Below are positions 12,537 to 24,310 of a stretch of DNA of 64,000 bases, in pieces (position 1 is the stretch's first letter; every line of letters begins with the position of its first letter). Location of the stretch: contig CM068544.1 of the NCBI GenBank assembly GCA_035048495.1, positions 45,843,893 through 45,907,892 on the forward strand. The letters run 5' to 3'. The stretch is from Euptelea pleiosperma. Its lineage: Eukaryota > Streptophyta > Magnoliopsida > Ranunculales > Eupteleaceae. The notes below the pieces were generated by a model. That model made no database searches, was not told where the DNA came from, and saw only the letters and a list, made by a program, of their open reading frames with translations. The translations under genes and the position numbers were made by a program.

Positions 12537-12946
12537 AACCAGTCGGTTTCGGTTTGGTTCCTAAGGTGGTCAGAACCTGAACAAACGGTTCTGATTCTTA
12601 TCGGTTCAGGTCCTTAATGGTTCCGGTTCTCAAAGTGATGGATCCAGAATCAATTATGTATTTATGTCGGTTCCAATTCTGGTTTCGAGTATATTGGGTC
12701 CAATCTTGATAATATGAGAATTTTTACACTATATTTATATATTGGTTCCGGTTCTTATCGGTTCGGTTCCGGTTCCTATTGGTTTCGGTTCCATACTAAA
12801 CTACCTAAAATCGGATCCATTATTTCGATTCAATTCCGATTTCGGTTCTTTTTTAATCGGTTCCCAAAAATGTGGAACCAAAACCGATTTTTTTAGTTTT
12901 GGTTCTGATTCGGTTCCAGTTAAACGGGTAAATTTGACACCCCCTA
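12537..12946. mobile_element. hAT-like non-autonomous element
   Basis: It begins TAGGGGTGTCAA and ends TTTGACACCCCCTA. The inside is rich in the phrases ggttccggttct and cggttcggttcc. Flanking 8-mers ccaaacca and ccccacca match at six of eight positions, a decayed 8-bp target duplication. The element at 54974-55325 has the same ends and interior in the opposite orientation. Confidence 0.75.
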
Positions 12947-13735
12947 CCCCACCAACATATATAAGTAGCCTTTTTTATTTTATTTTTTATAATCAACATA
13001 TATAATAAGCATTATAGACCGATTTTTGTAAAATTTAATAAAAAAATTATTTTATTTATTTATTTTTGACAGTTTTTATATAACATACGGCAACCAACAT
13101 ACATAGTAGTGTTATACACATTTGGAAATATGAAAATAATGACACGGTAAGTAATTACGTGGTTATCAAGGGATTGTATTCAAAATAAAAATGATGATAT
13201 GAGAAGTTATTAAGCGTTTAAATATGCCTTTCTTTTCTAATGACTCAAGCTTTTTGAAACAAAATTATTTGATTTAATAATAATGTGAGTGCAATAAAGA
13301 AGGCATTTAACGATTTTTCGTTCCTTTTTTGAAGATTGGCTTTTAACGAACTAAAGGGTTGCCTGCTAAAAAATAAATTAATAGGTGCCTTGGTGAACGT
13401 CGTGTGAACATTGTATGGCAACCCAAGTATTGACTTTAAAATAATAATAGATAAAGTTTTTTTATAAAATTTAATAAGAAAACTATTTTATTTATTTATT
13501 ATTTGATAGTTTTTACATAATGCAAAAGTGCCCAAAATTCGCTGAAAAACTAGATATTTAGGATACTTTCATCATTAATTTAGAGAAGGATATAAAGACA
13601 AACAAGAGTAGTTTTGTTATTTAGAAATGTCATTTTAGGATGTATTTGTCATTTTAAAAAGTTATTTTACGCTTAGAAAGATTATCTTATCATTTAGAAA
13701 ATTATAAAAGGTTAGAAGGGTAATTTTGTCATTTA
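12947..13735. other. AT-rich intergenic sequence
   Basis: Strongly AT-rich with runs such as ttatttatttatttttgac occurring twice (near 13045 and 13490). The duplicate context (a phrase ending in gacagttttta or gatagttttta) suggests an old local repeat. No gene was seen. Confidence 0.5.
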
Positions 13736-14226
13736 CAAAATGGATAATTATACAAGCACCCACTCTCTCTCTCCCTTTTATCTTAGTTTTTTGACAAAAA
13801 AGTCCCCCTCTCGTTTGGGCGTGGCCAACACCACCACCCCAGCCCACCTCACCGTCCTCTGTCTCTCTCCTCCACCCCTACCACCTCTCTGGTTCTGCAT
13901 TTTTTTTTTTTTGCAGAACTGGAGAAGTGGCATGGGGTGGAGGTGATGGTGGTGCAACTAATACAAAAGATGAGACAAAGGAGGTGGGTGCAAGGGTTTG
14001 CAAAAACCAGGCTTTGTGTGTGGGGTGGCAGTGGTGCAGTGGAGAAGAAAAAGAAAAAGAGAGAAGGGGCTGGAGGTGCGGGTGATGATGACGGCGGTGT
14101 TGGCCGTTTGAGAAGACGAAGTAGGTGCCCAAACGGATGGGGGGCCTTTTCGTCCAAAAAGAAAAAGAAAGGGGAGAGAGAATGGGTGCCCAACCTAAAG
14201 AGGTTGGTGCTCACAGAACAACCGTT
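13736..14226. repeat. dispersed GT/GA-rich repeat, copy A
   Basis: Left side has gcacccactctctctctccc. Right side has ggggagagagaatgggtgcc. The two form loose terminal inverted repeats around a purine- and GT-rich middle (tttgtgtgtggggtggcagtg). A related unit with the same order of motifs lies at 46630-47000. Long open frames here on both strands are Pro/Ser- or Gly/Lys-rich and reflect base composition, not genes. Confidence 0.55.
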
Positions 14227-14457
14227 ATAAAATTTCACCTGATTTTAGAAACTACGGTCCTCAAAAGCAATAAGCTATAAGCAATTGAAAAACAGCTTCT
14301 TCATAACCCGCCAAAATGACTATTTTGACCCTTCCAACCTCAAAAACCCCATAAAATAAGCCAAAAAAGCTTTTTAACTTATTTTTTTGCAGTGTCAAAT
14401 GCAGCCTTAGCGATGGCTTTATAAAGTTGAGGTGGTGCGAGTTTTGTCATTATGCGT

Positions 14458-14870
14458 TAGGGCTGTCAATGGATCGGGTTCGAGTCAGATCAATGTTGTT
14501 CCAGACCCAATCCAATAAGAAAATATGCCGATCTAGATCTGATCCGACAAGAGATTGGATCACATAATTGTTACCGAGAATCGATTAGATAGAAAGAGTT
14601 CTGGACGCGTTCCAATCTGATCTGATCCAATCTATTAAATTAAAATAATTTTTTTAATATTTTAATTTAAATTATATATTTTATCCACTAAAAATGGAAT
14701 ATTGTACAATAACGACATAAAAATATATATAATAGGGTAAAATACTCTTATAATTATATATATACTTGATTTGGTACTTATCGGATCAGCATACACGGAG
14801 CTGGTACCGATCCAATAAGAATATAGGTGATTCTGGTCCCAAAATTATCGATTGGATGTATTCTGCGTGG
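14458..14870. mobile_element. possible hAT-like fragment
   Basis: It begins TAGGGCTGTCAATGG, an end typical of plant hAT elements. It continues with repeated gatccgat/gatctgatc phrases that recur near the right side (ccgatccaataagaatat). No clean right terminus or target duplication was found. Confidence 0.4.
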
Positions 14871-15539
14871 ACAGTCTACAGTTCCCATACCAGCACATGC
14901 ATTGAGTTTTGTACACACCAGATTTGAGCAATTTTTGAGTACTCAGATCAACAGCTAGAAATCATCCAATCTAATCAAATTGTCCAAAACAGTCCAGTAT
15001 GATGGGTCCACCTCTTTCTTATATTTGCAAGGGACCCTAGAATTATTTTCAATCCATTCAGATCCAAACAAGTGTATGATACTATGAATAAGCAATTAGA
15101 ATGGATGTCTAGAAAATTCAAAGGCTCTAATTTTTGAGAAGTAATTCTCTTAGAAGTTAAAAGCTAAAAATTTTAGCTTCAGTTTTAAGTTAGTTTTTAA
15201 CTTTTCAACGGTTATAATATGAAACACATCCAAAACTAACTTCCTTTTAACTTTTTGGCTTATAAAAGTCAATAAGTACTTATTTTTGTGTTGCCAAACA
15301 CCCCCTAAATCGATTTAAAGTTTAAACGAGTCAGTAACTTTTAGGCCAACTCATGTCCCTCATCGTCCACGTTGCACAAGATCAACGAATGTTTCTCCCG
15401 CCAAAAGAAACCGCAAGGGCGCGACTGAACTTCCCCAGACCTCGAGGTTCCCTCTTCAAAGAATTCAAAACCAGAAACCCATTAAAAAACCAGTAAATAG
15501 TAAAGAATTCAGATCAAAACCCTTCGCTCTTCCAAGAAT

Positions 15540-16673
15540 ATGTCTCTCTCATCCAAGAACCTACCTCTTCTCTCCATCTTCTTATTCTCATTTCTCTCTT
15601 TCTCTCTCCCGATTTCCTGCAAATCCTCACTTCCAGCTATTGGCGTCACCTACGCGAATCACGGCACTCTTCCCCAACCCCAACACGTTGTCACCACCCT
15701 CCAATCCCTCAAGATCACCTGCGTCGGACTCCTGAAATCTGACCCTGACGTCATCCGCGCCTTCTCCTACTCCGGCATTTCACTCCTCCTCTATATCCCA
15801 AACTCTCTCATCCCTGAAATCGCGTCAAACCAATCGAAAGCCGTCTGGTGGCTCCACCACCACGTCGTCCCTTTCTACCCACGGGCCCACATCTCCACCA
15901 TCTCTGTTGGAAATGACGTCCTCGACTCCTCTGCCGACCTCTCTGATTTGATACTACCGGCTATTCAAAACGTCCATCAAGGGCTTCAGCAGGTCGGGAT
16001 TACCAAGATCTCTGTCTCCACGACCTTCTCCTTCATCAATGTGATCACCACCGCTTTTCCTCCCTCCGCTGCAGAATTTCAAGAATCTATAGCTGAATCA
16101 CAGGTGAAGCCACTCCTGGATTTCCTGGCAGCAACCAATTCATCTTTCTTGATCAGTCTCTATCCGTATAACATGTATCGAACGTACCCTGAGATCCCAA
16201 TAGGTTATGCATTATTTCAAGAACAGCCTTTCAATTTCCATGATGATCCGATGACAGGTGTTCGGTATCGGAACCTATTTGACATGATGGTCGATGCAGC
16301 GATTACTGCAATGGCAGCGGCAGGCCATGAGAATATACCAGTGATCGTGACGGAGACGGGATGGCCAAGTTACAGTCACACAAAAGAAATGGGTGCAAAG
16401 CATCTATATGCCAAGATGTACATTAAGGGATTGGTACGACATCTGCAGTCAGGTCTTGGAACACCATTGCGAAGAGATGGAGTGGCAGAGACATACATAT
16501 TCGAGTTGTTCGACGAGGAGTTGAAGCGCCACTGGGGGATTCTGCATCCAAACATGACTCAGAAGTACCACATCAACTTCTCGGGTTCAGCTCGGGTTAG
16601 TGGGGTTGATAATTTGGTGGAAATGGTGGTGAGTTTTTGGCTGGTGGTGGTGGTCTTGCTGTTGCAATCGTAA
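15540..16673 (+). CDS. GPI-anchored glucan endo-1,3-beta-glucosidase (GH17), altered acid/base motif
   Basis: A single 377-residue open frame without introns. Residues 1-27 form a signal peptide. The GH17 barrel starts at AIGVTYANHG (residues 33-42), and VTETGWPS at 270-277 carries the nucleophile Glu272. GTPLRRDGVAETYIFELFDE (307-326) is the usual late GH17 block. A hydrophobic tail (VVSFWLVVVVLLL) after a Ser/Gly stretch predicts a GPI anchor, so the protein should sit on the outer plasma membrane or wall. GH17 enzymes hydrolyse beta-1,3-glucan (callose). The proton-donor motif, normally VGNE, reads SVGND here (Asp126, codon 15915-15917). Asp is one methylene shorter than Glu, so activity may be low or changed. 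There is no C-terminal CBM43 domain. The gene converges on the Josephin gene 537 bp away. Confidence 0.93.
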   Translation: MSLSSKNLPLLSIFLFSFLSFSLPISCKSSLPAIGVTYANHGTLPQPQHVVTTLQSLKITCVGLLKSDPDVIRAFSYSGISLLLYIPNSLIPEIASNQSKAVWWLHHHVVPFYPRAHISTISVGNDVLDSSADLSDLILPAIQNVHQGLQQVGITKISVSTTFSFINVITTAFPPSAAEFQESIAESQVKPLLDFLAATNSSFLISLYPYNMYRTYPEIPIGYALFQEQPFNFHDDPMTGVRYRNLFDMMVDAAITAMAAAGHENIPVIVTETGWPSYSHTKEMGAKHLYAKMYIKGLVRHLQSGLGTPLRRDGVAETYIFELFDEELKRHWGILHPNMTQKYHINFSGSARVSGVDNLVEMVVSFWLVVVVLLLQS

Positions 16674-17210
16674 TTGTGAAGTTTTGTCCATTACAAATGA
16701 ATGATTCAGGTTCTGTTTTCTCTGTTCACTTTGTTGTTTCCTTCCTTTTCTGAAAGTAAATGGCAGTCTGTACATTAGATCTTGGTGAATGAGATTGGTA
16801 ATTGAAAATTTGAAATGTGCTTTACTTTTTAATCACACATATTAATCCGTAAATTTAATCTGTACTTTACATATTTTAGAGGCTATGACAAGAACTTCCC
16901 ATGTAAGGTTGGAAGTCTAGAACAATAGGTGCATTCCAACATAACTCAGAGAATTCAAATGTTAAACCTGTTTCGAATCCTTAGGAAGCTGAGCAGATTT
17001 TCTCACATGAAAATTTTATAAATTGAAACATTGATGAAAATCGACAAAGTTAAATTGGAAAAACAGTATATGCTGCACAGTGAATAAATCTGAATTCGAA
17101 AACAGAAGCTCAATATTCTCCATCAACTCCAACCCAGATCAGTCACTACAACCAGCAAAGGGCCCTCAAACATGAGAGTTTCTTCCTTCTTCTGCACAGT
17201 CTCAACAGTT
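16674..17210. other. convergent intergenic region
   Basis: It separates the stop codons of the glucanase (+) and Josephin (-) genes. It is AT-rich and should contain both 3' UTRs. No other feature was recognised. Confidence 0.5.
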
Positions 17211-20200
17211 TCATTGATCTTCTTTTTTATCTTGAGGAATGTCAGTTTCAGCACTGGCGGGGTGAGATGAAATATCAGTTTCAGCGGTGGTGGGACCAGA
17301 AGGAATGTTAGTTTCAGCACTGGCAGGACCAGAAGGAAGGTTAGTTTCAGCACTAACAGGGCCAGAATCCATCAAACTGGCTGCGATTGCAGCCTTCAAA
17401 TCCTCATCTTCCATGTCTGAAAGACTTTGCTCTTCCCTAAAAGGTTGAGAAGGATTAGAGGTTTGCTGAGACAAACTTGTTCTGTGAGTAGCAGACTGTG
17501 TCGCATTGCAGGACTTGGTGATCCTCTGGGCATCTTCGGGTGAGAGCCACTGCCCAAAACCATTAGAAGCTTCTGCAGATGAGATCGGACACTCCTTGGG
17601 GAAGTTTCCCCTGACCAGGAAGATGCTCCATCCAAAGCCCTTGAGAGTGTCCAGGTAGGCTGAGAGGTAGAACTTGGAGAGATGCTCAGGAGCAGCGAGG
17701 AGACTGTCGAAGTTGTACCACTCTCCGTTTACTTTCCTGATAGAGAACCAATGGTCCTGCAAGTGACAGATGAATGCATTTTCCAGCTCAGGGTCAATTT
17801 GTGCAGGCTCCGCAACTGGGCAGTCGAGGGGAATGACTTGCAAATCCCACACCTCCAGAGCTTTCTGTAAAACCTGCAAATGAGAAGACATGTCTCATGA
17901 AGTTGGGGAGGATGAAGAATCAATCTCTCTTTCAGCAGTCATCATTGAAAGAAGGCAGTAATATGGTCGTATCATTAATTAAGATTTTATTCAGTCTCAA
18001 ATAGATCCACCAGTCCAATAACATAATCATAAGCTGCTTATAAAACATTTACGATTTTTCAGCCATGATAATACATATCAACAAGTACACACATGTCAAA
18101 CATGGCCAAAAGCATATTTAGTTTTCTTTTTTTTAAGCTACTCATTCCTACTGTTTGGGTTCTTGTTTTCCTTGGCCAGTTCTCTATTTAGATATTGCAT
18201 TCTAAATATTTGGATGGATGTGTTGGCACACATGGATCTTTAATACCTGTGTCTGACACCCTAAAGTTTAGAAAGAACCTGAGTTGGCAAGCCCATTCCC
18301 CCCCTAGATCAGCTTCTCAATGACTATGGATTAGTTAAAGGTATGACTAACTTCATTTCTCATCTTTCTTCAAGTTTTAGCGAAGGGCATCAACCTGAAG
18401 CCAATAATAGTTCCCCTACAAAGACTGACTAGATAGGAGGTAACAATAATCCTTTCAAGGCCTCCATTAACCCATGACCCGCTATTGCTGATAGGAGGTG
18501 CAAGCCAAAATCAACTGTTAGTCATGCAAATGCTCCATAGATAAGAAGACAATAAGAGAAAAACAAAAAGAATTCTATACCTTTGTTACTAAACCACTAC
18601 AGCAAAAGTCATGCTTTATCCTTCTATAGATTGCTCATTTCCCATAATTAGCTTCAAAATAAGATTATTTCAATATAATATTGAAAGGAATTAATAAAGT
18701 AGAGGTAACAATAATATAAAAAAGAGAAGACTAACTGTGAGTTGAAAAGGGGGCATTAAAGTTGCATACTTGCTGGTCATGGATTTGGCACTATACTCAC
18801 CAATGTAACAAAGACAAGGCGCAGATATGAAGTGTCGGACAAATTCACCCCCACAAACCCGATACGCTTTTGACCCACCCACCAAAAAAACCAATAGCCT
18901 TTAACCAAGGTTGAAAAGATTGAAAAAGTCGGTCATTCTGTTGAAGGATTCCTCGAAAAGCCCAACAAGCCCGTACAGTTTTTTCATATGTCGAGAGTTA
19001 TATTTTTAAAATATTTTAGTTCATGTTAACAAGAATATAATATTGAAAGAATATATTTCCGATATAGATTAAAATCATATAAACTAAAATGACATCTGTC
19101 AACTATATTTGAATAAATTAAGATTTGATTGAAGAGGTATGTCAGTATGTATCCGAAATGTCGCTATGACATGGTCTCACATAGCAAATTCTTAGAAAAT
19201 GGAGTGTCCTTGTTACATGGATGCTCTAATGCAGATCGTACCGAAAATGAGTTACACAGATATGAAGCAGTCAACAGCTCCTTAGGATGTAGTCATAGAT
19301 GACGTAGGTCGCTAATACCTGAAAGCTCCTCAAGGCACAAATCCTACTTCATGTTTATTCCCACCACCAATACGACCTTCATCAATCTGGCCCAATTTCA
19401 AATAATAGCTATCATCAATCTGGCCCGATTTCAAATAAGGACAATACTTTATTTTGACTCAGTGAGGTAAGATAATATTGAAGAGGTATAGCCACATCAG
19501 GAAGGGAAGGATGTAAAGAGCACTTTAACGGATCTCAGTGAGGAGATCTCATGGGCCAAAAATCTATACTACCATACTCTTTTGTATGGTCATAAAAGAA
19601 AAATATGAACTGGATGAAGTATATAGATTAGCTAGCTAGGAGCATTGGCTCGGTCAAGTTTTTGACCTAGAAGATCTACCTGATGGGATCCACTGAGTGG
19701 AGGGTCTCAACCCCCTGAATTTATGGTAGGTGTGCAGCAAAGGGGTGATTCTAAAATTTTTCAATGGCTACCACTGAAAACAAAGGAAAGGAACGGACAA
19801 AATAATCCACAAGATGTAATAGAATAATAGAATAATAGAGGGAGAAAGAAAAAATACGAATCAAGCATTTATTTATGAAATATGCTTAATTGTAAAATGA
19901 ACAAGCATGCAGCGGCCATAATGTCCTAAATAATATCATCCTATCACCAAATGCATCAAATCCAAGGAGCCTTACAAGCAAAAGATTCATATACCACGTA
20001 TGAAGCAGAAGTACAAGATCATTTTTGGAGAATAAGTCAGACCAGGGATTAAAATTTCGATTTCGACTGGGTTTCGGCCAGGTCGAAACCGAATTTTTGC
20101 CCAAAATTTTGAAATTTAGGTAAAATCTTGGAAAAACTTTTGGTATAGTTAATGGTAAAATTGAGAATAAAATCCCTAATTTATAGGAACAAAATCTTAT

Positions 20201-22264
20201 CTATTTCTCTTTCCAATCTCTACAAGCCTAATTTTTTTGGAAAAAAATGTTTCACTTATCTCACTTGAGAATAAAATCCCTAATTTATAGGAACAAAATC
20301 TTCTCTTTCTCTCTCCAATCTCTAAGATAAGAAAATCTTAATTCAAGCCTAAATTTTTGAAAAAAAAATGTTTCAATTATCTCTCTTGAATACTTTACTG
20401 AAATTATAGATTTCTTTGAATTTCGGTTTCGGTAGTGGCCGAAACTGAAAATTTCAGTCCAAAATTTCGTAGATTCGTCGAAATTTAAAACCCTGGGTCA
20501 GACAAATAAACATAACATCAATCTCCAATATCTACCTTTTATACATTTTCACAAATAAAACCAAAACCAATATGGTAAAAGAATTAATGTGTACACGTCC
20601 TGTGACTTAAGTAGCACAAGACATCACTCGGTTAATTAAGTAGCACAAGACATCACTCGGTTAATTAAGTAGCACAAGACATCGCTCGGTTGATTAAGTA
20701 GCACAAGACATCACTCGGTTAATTAAGTAGCACAAGACATCACTCGGTTAATTGTGATTCTCGGTAGCTCAGATTCGTCATACAGAACGGAGGAAAAAGG
20801 ACAAATGAATTATGGGAAGTGATCTGGTGCAGGGCCTGCATGGTACTGAAACATTAAACGACACGAAAAAGTTGGGTAGGTAGGCCAGGTGAAAACTGGC
20901 AGAAATGGAATCCAGCATTGGTGTTCTTTTCAGCTTCTGCATGACGCGTGGTACCACAACAAACACTTCCCCTTTTAGTAAACGTCCAAGCGAGGATAAG
21001 TCAAACAACCAATGCCATAAGATCCACCAAATTACCCAGGTAAAGAACATCATATATCACGATAGATCATAGACGTAATCTCCTTTAGCGCACTTGTTAA
21101 AACCTAGAGGTGGGATGATAAATGCACATTCTTATTGATCCTTCCCTTCTGACTTGTATAAGACTAGTGGGTGGCCCGTGCCTACGGCACTCCCTGACAA
21201 AGCATTTGTCAAAATCAGGTGTGAGTGGCTGAGATCCACCGTCCAGTTGGGGGATAAGATCTCGGCCGCCCTTCTTTATTGAAGCCTATAAGAGAGGGAG
21301 ACAACTGAGCTCCCTTGTTGTATAGATGGCTGATATTCTGGTCCAGGGAGTCTCCTGTTGGGCCATTGATCGATTTGATCAAATTATAAGCCTCGTAAAT
21401 TACATTGATGACGCATTATTATTACTACTATAAGTATAATGCTACAGTAATATTCAAATTTTCCTTCTAAATAACTTTTTAAGGTTCAACCACCTCATTA
21501 AATATTGTTATTCCCCTTAATATTAAAAGTTGAGGATTTTTCAAATAACAATTACCGGGTTCCTGATAGTTTCAGTCAAGCCGAGAATTGCAGAAATGAG
21601 ATGCTTCTGATCAATAGGAAGAGGAGAAGGAACAAAAAGTTCTGCTTGAGCAATTACAAATATAGGAAATTATGGGCTTATCTGTCTGCAGGGTTTTAGT
21701 GCGCCATGGATAAGCTTTAAATCACAGGTTTCCGTGTTTTAGAGTACACTATTCGCTCTAAGGGCAGAAAAACATGCCCTCTGGAAGGATAAGTTAATTC
21801 GATAACCCACAATACATGCAACCCAAACAAGGGATATCTAATATTCCTGGTTTTAAAAATCAATAAATCAAATCTACATCAATTAGCTTCTCTAACCCTA
21901 ATCTGATTCTGAACGGCAAAATCCCATCTTGCGAGAGGAAAGAATTAGAATAAATAAAGAGTAACCCCAAATCGAAACAAAAGAAGACAAGGATTTGGTA
22001 TAAAAGGTTAACCTGGATGCTGAAATCTCCGTCCATGGAGACGTTATGGGACTCCTCGGAATCGAAACGGAGGAAATCGTCGGTGGCACAGCCGCCTTCG
22101 AGCATCATCTGACGCTCCTTTCGATCGAGATCGGAGGCGAGAGCGGCCAAATCGAACTCAGAAAAGAAGGGACCCTGTAATACCGTGTTAACGCAATGTA
22201 CGGCGCAGAGCTTCGACTCTTGAACCTCGTGGTACAACATACCGCCATTGCTGGGACCTTCCAT
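17211..22264 (-). CDS. ataxin-3 homologue (Josephin-domain deubiquitinase)
   Basis: Two exons, 22264-22013 (84 codons) and 17873-17211, join in phase 0 across a 4.1-kb intron to give about 304 residues. Exon 1 has MLYHEVQESKLCAVHCVNTV with the catalytic Cys20. Exon 2 has HLQDHWFSIRKVNGEWYNFD with the catalytic His125 and the third triad position as Asp140 (Asn in human ataxin-3; plants commonly have FDSL here). A ubiquitin-interacting motif follows (EDEDLKAAIAASLMDS). The enzyme family trims or edits ubiquitin chains in cytosol and nucleus. After the UIM come four near-identical 11-residue repeats (SGPxSAETNxP type), ending in a charged DKKEDQ tail. The start Met lies in good context and is preceded by a CT-rich leader (22265-22480). 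Confidence 0.93.
17235..17370 (-). repeat. 33-bp coding tandem repeat (4 copies)
   Basis: Four 33-bp units encode SGPVSAETNLP, SGPASAETNIP, SGPTTAETDIS and SHPASAETDIP at the C-terminus of the Josephin protein. The unit length keeps the frame, so copy number could vary between individuals without breaking the gene. Confidence 0.85.
20043..20496. mobile_element. non-autonomous DNA element, AAATTTAAAACCCTG family
   Basis: Ends are CAGGGATTAAAATTTCG and its near complement ending AAATTTAAAACCCTG. They are flanked by the direct repeat GTCAGAC (20036-20042 and 20497-20503). Subterminal parts repeat tttcgg/ccgaaa phrases. The middle contains a roughly 113-bp tandem duplication (gagaataaaatccctaattt occurs twice). 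It lies in the Josephin intron. Relatives are at 24463-24720, 25593-25732 and 30687-31025. Confidence 0.75.
20606..20753. repeat. 29-bp tandem array (5 copies)
   Basis: The word cacaagacatcactcggtt begins at 20615, 20644, 20673, 20702 and 20731, an exact 29-bp period. Copies are nearly identical (one has gctcggttga). There are no spacers and no coding frame. It lies in the large Josephin intron. Confidence 0.95.
21163..21335. repeat. dispersed repeat, copy A (actagtgggtggc end)
   Basis: It starts actagtgggtggcccgtgcc and contains gacaaagcatttgtcaaaat and gagtggctgagatccaccgt. The same blocks occur in reverse complement at 51345-51517. It is probably an end of a larger mobile element; the class was not determined. 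It lies in the Josephin intron. Confidence 0.6.
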
Positions 22265-23239
22265 CTCTCTCTTTATGTGTGTTTAACTGTAACAAAAAAC
22301 AAGAAAAACCCTAGATAGGGCAAACCCTAGAAATCTCTCTGTCTAATATATCTCTCGACGCTTTTCTCTTCGGTTCTAGCGGAGAGGAGAAGAAGCTGAG
22401 AAGTAGAGAAGAGAGAAAGATCCCGTTTTCCTTCTCCCTTACGCGTGAGAGAGAGAATTGTATCTTCATTGTCTCTTTCTCCTTTTCTTTCCAATCCTAA
22501 TTTAATTTACTGACGTGGACAGTTTGGGTAAGCACGTGTAAAGAACTGGTGGAGGATCGAAATTTAACGGACAGCGGAGATTTGAATACTGGACGTGATC
22601 ATGCTCGTTTTTTAACGAACACATGGTCCCGATACTATTGTTCTTATACTACGACGACTCTATTCTCTGATTCAAAATTTAACGGACATCGTAGATTTGA
22701 ATATTGGACGTGATCATGATCGCAACATAACTCTTCTATAACCTAAACCGATCAGTGAACTGAGATCTCATGGAAAACTTCTGCCCTGCTACTCTTAACT
22801 AGTGGGCTGGTATCTGGAAATCTTCCTCGTTAGGCCCACTAATTGGACAGCTTGGATTGATCAAGCAGGGCCAAGTCATGTTTTCCGTTTAGTTGGTGTG
22901 ACCCACAGAGGTTATTGATGAATCCGCTATTGTCAATCTCGAAGCAAACCCCAAATGTACGGCCGATGATGGGGCATGTGTATTGGGTTGTGTTCGCCTC
23001 ATTCCGATTCCATGTTCCGTGGGAGTCTGGACTCTGGAATACTTTTGTCATTTGTCGTTTTTCGACATTCTTGAATTACTCGGTGTAAAGCTTACATACA
23101 AGTGCAGCCAATTGTTGTCCTTTTGTTTTCCATCAGGTCGTATTATAATTTATTTTTTCGATAAGCCCTATTATCTACATTATGCCACGTGTGGCACATG
23201 TTTAGTTCCACGTAGACGGAACCTCCTATCAAGGTGGAA

Positions 23240-23600
23240 AAATAAATTTGTATCAATTTTTTATACAGAAATCTCTCAAAATGACACGTGGCATACACTT
23301 CGGAGCTTATTGACCTCATGAATGTTTGGCCTTCAATTTTTTGGATATACACACGAAACATCGGCGTGATTGGCGATTTCTAGCCATTAGATTTGAGCAC
23401 TTTTTCTTCATGGGCTTGAAACAAACCTTCAGTCCGGTTCGTGAAGCCCATCATGAAAAAGTGCTCAAATCCAACAGCTAGATGCTTATTTTTGGTATGG
23501 AGATTCAACAAGATGTGGGCCAAACATTCTTCGGTTAGTGGGCTTGAAAGAGTACGCCACGGGACACTTTTGTATCAAAATTTTGATACAGAATTCTGTA
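23240..23600. mobile_element. G-box fold-back element, divergent
   Basis: The arms carry tatacagaaatctctc and gatacagaattctg at the ends, gacacgtggcata near the left, and mirrored cores ttgagcactttttcttcatg and catgaaaaagtgctcaaatc. The central phrases resemble the other G-box fold-back elements but are more distant. A related copy is at 34060-34372. A fragment with another G-box-like site (ccacgtgtggcaca) lies just left at 23183. Confidence 0.65.
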
Positions 23601-23699
23601 ATATAGAGCAGCTCTGGTTACTTAAGTTCGCAAGTCTAGTTATTGAGGACTTTAGTTCACATTAAAGATCGAAAGTCCATCATCCTCAATAAACCCTAA

Positions 23700-23860
23700 C
23701 CTTTACATCATGCATAATGGAAAATAACGGAAATAACGGGCGTTTTTTCACAAATTTTCTCAGAAAATAACGGCCATACATAACGTAACGGGGGAGGTCC
23801 GAATCCGTACAACAGTGTTAATTTCCTTATAAGAGCCGCTTTTTAAACCATGGACCAAAC
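23700..23860. repeat. AACGG-family fragment
   Basis: A short stretch rich in aataacgg and ending near gtaacgggggaggtccgaat. These phrases are shared with the complete elements at 33331-33754 and 42931-43382. No terminal repeats remain. Confidence 0.5.
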
Positions 23861-24310
23861 CACTGAGTGGACCCCCAGCTTACCCTTAACCCAATTCTTC
23901 ATGATGCTATTGTCTTGAAGAAGACGTTGTCCCTCGGGTTTCAGACCGCTGGACGGTTAATGTGTGATGTGCATTCCTATAACCATCCAGCCATATAGAT
24001 CTAGGAATGAATGGAAACACTGCTCTTCACAGTACTACTGGTGATTAACGGTTTAGTCGTTTGTGGCCTAACCTGGTAGACTAACCATTTTTTTGCTACC
24101 CATTCCAAGTATTTGCTGTAAAAATAACAGTCTGATGATCTCAGAGGGCAGTTCACCGACAGCATTCAATGTGTTTCCGGAGCTGTTCTACTATATCATC
24201 CATGAAGTAAATTGAATTCCTTCCTTGCCCCAGTAACTCTAGTGGCCAAAAATATGAAGGCCCAGCCTCCGACGACCCCCTCTTCTGACTACTCAGTGTT
24301 CGGCGGGCCC

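Noticed and set aside
13849..14238. Pro/Ser-rich and Gly/Lys-rich frames
   Set aside because: They come from CT/GA-rich repeat DNA and overlap on both strands.
17123..17353. Repeat-rich frame with MLKLTFLLVLP-type units
   Set aside because: It is the shifted frame of the 33-bp repeat in the Josephin gene.
20606..20753. 29-bp repeats as a CRISPR-like array
   Set aside because: Units abut with no spacers and lie in a plant intron; it is a minisatellite.
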